Origin: Fibrobacter sp.
GTDB taxonomy: Bacteria > Fibrobacterota > Fibrobacteria > Fibrobacterales > Fibrobacteraceae
Reading direction: 5' to 3'
Length of the DNA stretch: 64,000 nt
Assembly (NCBI GenBank): GCA_017965445.1
Contig: JAGCPZ010000050.1
Span: 62,001-126,000 of the forward strand
The notes under the pieces were generated by a model. The model had not been told where the DNA came from. It was given only the letters and a program-made list of their open reading frames with translations, and searched no databases. Of the stretch, positions 59,408 to 64,000 are shown one piece after another. The position numbers were made by a program, and so were the translations under genes. Each line of letters opens with the position of its first letter. Position 1 is the first letter of the stretch.

Positions 59408-61129
59408 TTAATACTGTGCCTTAAGTTCAGGCGGGCATTCCACTTCTTTGTAATTGTGTGTCGGGTTGCCAGCTGCTTCCATCCAAGTGGCGAGGAACAT
59501 GCAACCTTCCTTAGCCTTTGCATCGTTGGCAAAAGAGCTTTCGCATTTTTTAGCGAGGCATTCCTTGCGCTTGGTGAGCAGGTTGCCTGCAGTGCCGGCT
59601 TCCTTTTCGCATTCGGAGAGGAGGCCGCCGTACTGTTCGCCCTGTTTGCCCCAGCCCATGCTAGAGCATCCGTTGAAAAGGCCGACGCCGCCACCCGGAA
59701 TCATCACGTCGAACTGACCCTGCTGAACGTCGCCACCGATGTTTGTAGCCATGACAACGAGAATCTTTCCTTCGAGTCTAATGTGGTTCGTTTTGCGTTC
59801 GTACTTGCCTCTGCCATCGAAGGCGAGGGCGTAGCACTTGCCGCAAGAACCGCCGTCTGCTGCCGGGACAGCTGCGAAGGCGTAGGCGAGGCTGTCGTCA
59901 ATGACTATAGGAATCTGGCTTGTGCAGGTCATGAGGCCACCGCCGCTGCAGATGCTTCCGCCACCCCAGTCGGTGCTTTCCTTCGTGCCCTTGTTGGTGC
60001 ACTGCTTGGAGTAGTTGCCGTGGGCGTGTTCAGGCCAAGAGCAATGCGGCTTGCAGCAGTCCCAGTAACGGGTGGCCCAGCCTTTACCGCTTCGGCCGCC
60101 TGATATGTACTTGAGTTTGCTTTTCGCAGATGTACCTGAATTGTTGCTTGCCGAAGAAGTCGTAGTCGTTGCGCTTGAAGTTGCAGTTTGTGCAGAAGAG
60201 GACTTAGCCGTGCTGCTAGAAGATTTCGCTTCTTTTTGGCTCGAAGAGGACTTCTTGGTGGTGCTGCTTCCGTCCGTGACTTCCACTGTGAGCGTCACTG
60301 CAGTACCGTCCATAATCCACGTTTCGGAGACTTCACCGGCTGAGATGTCCTTGCTGACTGTGCCGTTGATGGTGAAAGTCTTTGCGCTTTCGTCGTATTT
60401 GCAGTCGCTATCATTGATGGACCAGAGGTTCCAGGACTGCCTGGACGGGTGGCTCTTGAGACCGCTGAATGTGATGGGGCTGATTGCACCGCCTTTGGCG
60501 ACGGTCTGCGAGAGGCTTCCTTTATACGTTATGGAACCGATCTTGCCTTCTTCAGGCGCCTTGGAAGAAGAACTTGCCGGTTTGGGGTCTTCGGCCTTTT
60601 GCGAAGACGAAGTTGCAGTTGCAGACGTAGGCTTTGCTACGGAACTGGAGCTTGCGACGATGAGGGGGCCTGCCGAGGAACTGCTTAAAACCACCGGGAC
60701 AGAAGTGCCTGCGTTCGGGTCGATTCCGCCCGGAAGGAGAATCGTTTTTCCGTCGATGGTTGCCTTGGAACCGTCTATATAAGAAATGGTCTTGTCCGGA
60801 TTAACGACCGGGAGCTGGGTCAAATCTACGTTTGTGACAACTGGCGTACCAGCTGCATCGATGATGGAAGCCGTGGTCGCGTCAAAGGCGCCGACAGGAA
60901 TGCTGTGTTCGTCCGTTACAGAAAACGTGCCGTCTGCATTAGGTACGATTAAGAAAATTTGGGTGCCAGCGATGAGCATCCAGCAGCTCTGATCGACTTC
61001 GAGCGCCGGTTTCCCGTTAGCAATAATTTCGTTATGTTCTTTTATGGGTGAAGCAGGGTCTCCGGAGCAGTTCCATGCAATAACAGAAAGCCCGAAAATA
61101 GCGAGGGTTTTGAATATTTTATTCTTCAT
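59408..61129 (-). CDS. GH45 endoglucanase lipoprotein, copy 1
   Basis: 573 aa. Lipobox SVIAWNC; then ~150 residues of N-terminal region, a beta-sandwich module (GKIGSITYKGSLSQTVAKGG, about residues 195-290) flanked by Ser-rich linkers, and a C-terminal GH45 catalytic domain from about residue 345. Catalytic base Asp in TRYWDCCKPHC and acid Asp in QFDVMIPGGGVG are present, as are many cysteines. It cleaves beta-1,4-glucan internally. First of three tandem paralogues on this strand. No carbohydrate-binding module of a known type was recognised. Confidence 0.93.
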   Translation of the reverse strand: MKNKIFKTLAIFGLSVIAWNCSGDPASPIKEHNEIIANGKPALEVDQSCWMLIAGTQIFLIVPNADGTFSVTDEHSIPVGAFDATTASIIDAAGTPVVTNVDLTQLPVVNPDKTISYIDGSKATIDGKTILLPGGIDPNAGTSVPVVLSSSSAGPLIVASSSSVAKPTSATATSSSQKAEDPKPASSSSKAPEEGKIGSITYKGSLSQTVAKGGAISPITFSGLKSHPSRQSWNLWSINDSDCKYDESAKTFTINGTVSKDISAGEVSETWIMDGTAVTLTVEVTDGSSTTKKSSSSQKEAKSSSSTAKSSSAQTATSSATTTTSSASNNSGTSAKSKLKYISGGRSGKGWATRYWDCCKPHCSWPEHAHGNYSKQCTNKGTKESTDWGGGSICSGGGLMTCTSQIPIVIDDSLAYAFAAVPAADGGSCGKCYALAFDGRGKYERKTNHIRLEGKILVVMATNIGGDVQQGQFDVMIPGGGVGLFNGCSSMGWGKQGEQYGGLLSECEKEAGTAGNLLTKRKECLAKKCESSFANDAKAKEGCMFLATWMEAAGNPTHNYKEVECPPELKAQY

Positions 61130-61291
61130 GATACAGTAAGCCCTTGTTAAATTTCACCCTTATTCCAATCCTCGCAGAAAAGATACAAAACTATTGGAAA
61201 AATTGCTTGTAAATAAGAGTAAAAAGAACAGGAAATCAGTACATGTGTGATTTGACGCAATCCATTTAATGTCAAGGACTTACAAAAAAGA

Positions 61292-61319
61292 CAAAACGCC
61301 CGCTTTTGGGGCGTTTTGT
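61292..61319 (-). terminator. Terminator of GH45 copy 2
   Basis: AAAACGCCC/GGGCGTTTT perfect 9-bp stem, loop GCTTTT, about 47 bp past the stop. Confidence 0.9.
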
Positions 61320-61365
61320 TCCATTCTTTGTATTGTCACCCCATACATGTGGGGCATTTTTTGAA

Positions 61366-62949
61366 TTAGTACTTTGCCTTGAGGGCTGCGGGACACGGCA
61401 CTTCCTTGTAGGTGTGGTTCGGGTTGCCTGCCGCTTCCATCCATGTCGCCAAGAAGAGGCAGCCTTCCTTGGCCTCGGTATCGTTAGGGAAGGATTTGTT
61501 GCACTTTTCGGTGAGGCATTGTTTGCGCTTGGAATATACGTCGCCATCATAGCCGGATTCGTTTTCACAGTCGGAGAGGAGGCCGCCATAAGTCGTGTTG
61601 GTTTGGATATTCCAGCCCATCTGGCTGCATCCGTTAAAGGCGCCAAAGCCGCCGCCCGGAATCATGATGTCGAACTGACCACCCTGCACGTCGTAGCCGA
61701 TGTTGGAGGCCATCACCACGAGCGTTTTGCCCTTGAGCATCTCGTGGTTCTTTTTGGTCTCGTACTTGCCGGTACCTGTGAAGGTGAGGGCGAAGCACTT
61801 ACCGCAGGTGTTGTCGTTACCGGGGGTTGCCGCAAACGCGTAGGCGAGCTTGTCGCTTACGATGATGGGCATTTGGCTAGTGCAAGTGGTGCCCTGGCCG
61901 CCGGAGCAAAAGCTTCCGTTGGTGTTGCTGATAGGAGTCTTGCCCTTGGCATCGCAGGTCTTGGCAGAACCGCCATGTTCGGGCCATGCGCAGTGAGGCA
62001 TGCAGCAGTCCCAGTAACGGGTGGCAAAGCCTTGCTGTCCGCCGGCACCGGCGTTGAGGTACTGGGATTCTTCGGCGGCGGCGTTAGTATTTGCCTGCGA
62101 ACTGGATGACTTGACGCTGCTCGAAGAAGCTACGCTGGAACTGGATGTCTTGACGCTGCTCGAAGACTTGGGCTGTTGCTGCTGCTGGGACGAAGAAGAT
62201 TTTTCGTTGTTTGATGTTGCGGAACTGCCAGGTTGTGGCGTGGAGTTCCCGGCAAGCGTCAAGACGAAGGAGAACTTCTGGCCGTCGATGGTAATTTCTT
62301 CGGTGGCTTGGCTTTCGTTCCAGTAATCGGGGATGGAGCCTTCGAGGGTGTAAGTCTTGGCATTCTTGTCGTAGTTTGCCTGCAAGAAATGCAGTTTCCA
62401 GTTGCGCTGCGGTTCGGATTCCACTCCGCTAAAGGTGATTTTGCTGATGGAGGCGCCCTTGGCGACGGTCTGTGTCAGGCTTCCCGTGACGGTGATTTTG
62501 CCTACTATCTGCGGCTGTTCAGTCGATGAACTGCTCTTTTTATCTGCTGCTGCACTGCTCTGCGGCTTTACGGCTGCAGAACTTGTCGGCTTGGCACTGT
62601 TGGAAGAACCTGCCTTGGCAACGCTGCTTGAGGAAATTCCCTGTGGCACGTTTGGCGAGGATGTTCCCGGCTGTGTGGCGGCCGAAGACAATCCCGGATT
62701 TACGCTCGGTGAAGAAATCGTCGTCTGTCCGTTTGCTGCTGATGTACCTGGAATATTGGGTGTTGTAGGTTGGTCGGTAGGTGTCACCGTTGCCGAAGAT
62801 ACAGGGACCGTGGCACTGGACGGAACCAGGTTTTCGGTTATGGTGTTGGGGTCGATACTGCCGGCGGCGTTTGTAGCCTCTTCGGAACAGTTGATGAACG
62901 TTAGGACGGAGCCTAGGACCAGAACGGACTTTAGGAATTGGTGTTTCAT
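61366..62949 (-). CDS. GH45 endoglucanase lipoprotein, copy 2
   Basis: 527 aa from the ATG at 62949 (GAGG about eight bases upstream), giving lipobox TFINC; the frame is open for 19 more codons. Same layout as copy 1: Ser/Pro/Thr-rich linker, beta module (GKITVTGSLTQTVAKGASIS), poly-Ser linker, GH45 domain with TRYWDCCMPHC and QFDIMIPGGGFG. The beta module is shared with copy 1 and may bind carbohydrate or act as a spacer. Confidence 0.93.
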   Translation of the reverse strand: MKHQFLKSVLVLGSVLTFINCSEEATNAAGSIDPNTITENLVPSSATVPVSSATVTPTDQPTTPNIPGTSAANGQTTISSPSVNPGLSSAATQPGTSSPNVPQGISSSSVAKAGSSNSAKPTSSAAVKPQSSAAADKKSSSSTEQPQIVGKITVTGSLTQTVAKGASISKITFSGVESEPQRNWKLHFLQANYDKNAKTYTLEGSIPDYWNESQATEEITIDGQKFSFVLTLAGNSTPQPGSSATSNNEKSSSSQQQQQPKSSSSVKTSSSSVASSSSVKSSSSQANTNAAAEESQYLNAGAGGQQGFATRYWDCCMPHCAWPEHGGSAKTCDAKGKTPISNTNGSFCSGGQGTTCTSQMPIIVSDKLAYAFAATPGNDNTCGKCFALTFTGTGKYETKKNHEMLKGKTLVVMASNIGYDVQGGQFDIMIPGGGFGAFNGCSQMGWNIQTNTTYGGLLSDCENESGYDGDVYSKRKQCLTEKCNKSFPNDTEAKEGCLFLATWMEAAGNPNHTYKEVPCPAALKAKY

Positions 62950-63116
62950 AGTCATCCTCAAATAAAACCAAAAATGACTTTCTTGCGAAAGTTCCACCAA
63001 TTCCATCCACGCTAAAAGATAATTTGATTTATGGAAAAATCCATGTAAAAAAAGCGAAGATAATCATTTTGTAATAATCGTCAAGTGTAAATGTGATTAA
63101 TAACCAATAATCGGCT

Positions 63117-63146
63117 ACAAAAAAAGCCCAGGCTTGCGGCCTGGAC
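63117..63146 (-). terminator. Terminator of GH45 copy 3
   Basis: CCAGGC/GCCTGG stem, loop TTGCG, followed on the minus strand by a T-run; about 30 bp past the stop. Confidence 0.85.
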
Positions 63147-63176
63147 TGGAAAAATGTAGTGAACTTTTAGATAGGC

Positions 63177-64000
63177 TTATTTGTAACGCTGCTTGAGAAC
63201 GTCCGGGCATTCCACTTCGACGTAGTTGTGTTCCGGGTTGCCTGCAGATTCCATCCACTCGACAAGGAACATGCATCCCTTCTTTGCTTCTTCATCGTTG
63301 CCAAAGGCCTTGTTGCACTTGTCGGTGAGGCACTTCGCGTATTGATCTGCCTTGTAGTTTTTCTCTGTTTCGCAGTCGGAGAGGAGACCGCCGTACTGTT
63401 GACCTTGGTTACCCCAGCCCATCTGGCTACATCCGTTGAACATGCCGACGCCACCACCCGGAATCAAGATATCGAACTGTCCTTGCTGGACATCGCCACC
63501 GATGTTTGTTGCCATGACGATGAGCTTCTTGCCTTTGCTCTTGAGCCTCTTGGTGTTGGCGTTCGTAGAATTGTAATGGCCTTCGCCGGTAAAGGTGAGC
63601 TGGAAGCATTTGCCGCACTGGCCACCATTGGAGGCAGGTACGGCGGCGAATGCAAATCCGTATTCTTCGCAGCCACTGACTGTAAAGGGAATCTGGCTAG
63701 TGCAGGTGGCGCCACCACCGCCGGAGCAGACGCTGCCGCTGCCGTTGCCGATGGCGTTTTTACCTCTGGCATCACAGGTTTTGGTCGGGTTTCCGCCGGA
63801 GTTTTCGTTCCAGGCGCAGCTGGGCATGCAGCAATCCCAGTAACGGGATGCAAATCCACTACCGCTTGCGCCACCCTTGACGTTGATCTTCGGGCAGCCG
63901 CCGGTTACGACGGAGGAACTGCTCTTGGCGACGGAGCTGCTGCTCTTGGCAACAGAAGAACTGCTCTTTGCGACGGAACTGCTGCTCTTGGCCTGTGCGC
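63177..64000 (-). CDS. GH45 endoglucanase, copy 3 (5' end beyond the window)
   Basis: Partial: at least 274 codons, open at the window end. The visible part is a repeated KSSSSVA linker (from 64000 to about 63905), then a GH45 domain with SRYWDCCMPSC and QFDILIPGGGVG. The catalytic domain is complete. The linker has near-identical repeated codon blocks, which suggests slippage-prone expansion. Confidence 0.93.
   Translation of the reverse strand, partial: AQAKSSSSVAKSSSSVAKSSSSVAKSSSSVVTGGCPKINVKGGASGSGFASRYWDCCMPSCAWNENSGGNPTKTCDARGKNAIGNGSGSVCSGGGGATCTSQIPFTVSGCEEYGFAFAAVPASNGGQCGKCFQLTFTGEGHYNSTNANTKRLKSKGKKLIVMATNIGGDVQQGQFDILIPGGGVGMFNGCSQMGWGNQGQQYGGLLSDCETEKNYKADQYAKCLTDKCNKAFGNDEEAKKGCMFLVEWMESAGNPEHNYVEVECPDVLKQRYK

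Overview
The window looks like part of a Fibrobacter (phylum Fibrobacterota) chromosome. Evidence: three tandem lipoprotein GH45 endoglucanases with poly-serine linkers, a FISUMP-type C-terminal domain (the Fibrobacter succinogenes major paralogous domain), a TIGR02147-family protein directly upstream of it, a PorV/PorQ-family outer-membrane protein, and many intergenic hairpin repeats. Family calls come from reading the translations; no database was searched.

Layout. 72-641: an HD phosphohydrolase. 652-9878, all minus strand: a sulfur-trafficking island with metY, a TusA-like protein, a ThiS-like carrier ending GGGC, a ThiF-type E1, two JAMM proteases, a MoaD-ThiF-rhodanese fusion, a Family 2A (SrpI-like) encapsulin shell, its likely cysteine desulfurase cargo with a disordered N-terminal extension, and a serine acetyltransferase. 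10200-12979: a CytX transporter, a pyridoxal/pyridoxamine kinase and a radical SAM protein. 12986-33853: mostly housekeeping (aspartate kinase, phosphohexomutase, tmk, secA) mixed with envelope proteins, a sigma-54 activator, a histidine phosphatase, LemA and a glycosyltransferase. 33.9-42.6 kb: the origin-proximal region with four parS-like sites, clusters of DnaA-box-like sequences, and rsmG-parA-parB-M23 peptidase-bactofilin. 42.6-50.9 kb: a metallophosphoesterase, a Met-type tRNA (CAT), a candidate structured RNA, surface-polysaccharide genes and membrane proteins. 51.1-55.1 kb: an Rpn-type nuclease with a 42-bp repeat coiled coil, the FISUMP lipoprotein and the TIGR02147 protein. 55.4-59.2 kb: an oxidoreductase/beta-propeller fusion, then LemA with an HtpX-like protease. 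59.4-64 kb: the GH45 array, running off the window end.

How the genes may work together. The most notable system is the sulfur island. Family 2A encapsulins are known to enclose a cysteine desulfurase and have been linked to sulfur storage, and serine acetyltransferase is a known neighbour. Here that module abuts what looks like the protein-thiocarboxylate route to homocysteine known from Wolinella succinogenes (HcyS carrier, HcyF E1, HcyD JAMM protease, MetY). The layout suggests sulfur is taken from cysteine inside the shell, moved by rhodanese/TusA-type carriers onto ubiquitin-like proteins matured by JAMM proteases, and used by MetY. A shared 17-bp palindrome upstream of two units in the island suggests a common regulator.

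A second theme is a set of short hairpin repeats. Flanks and loops are conserved between copies while the stems differ in sequence yet stay complementary. Copies crowd the intergenic regions near the origin, and some have entered reading frames in frame (rsmG, a glycosyltransferase, probably parB).
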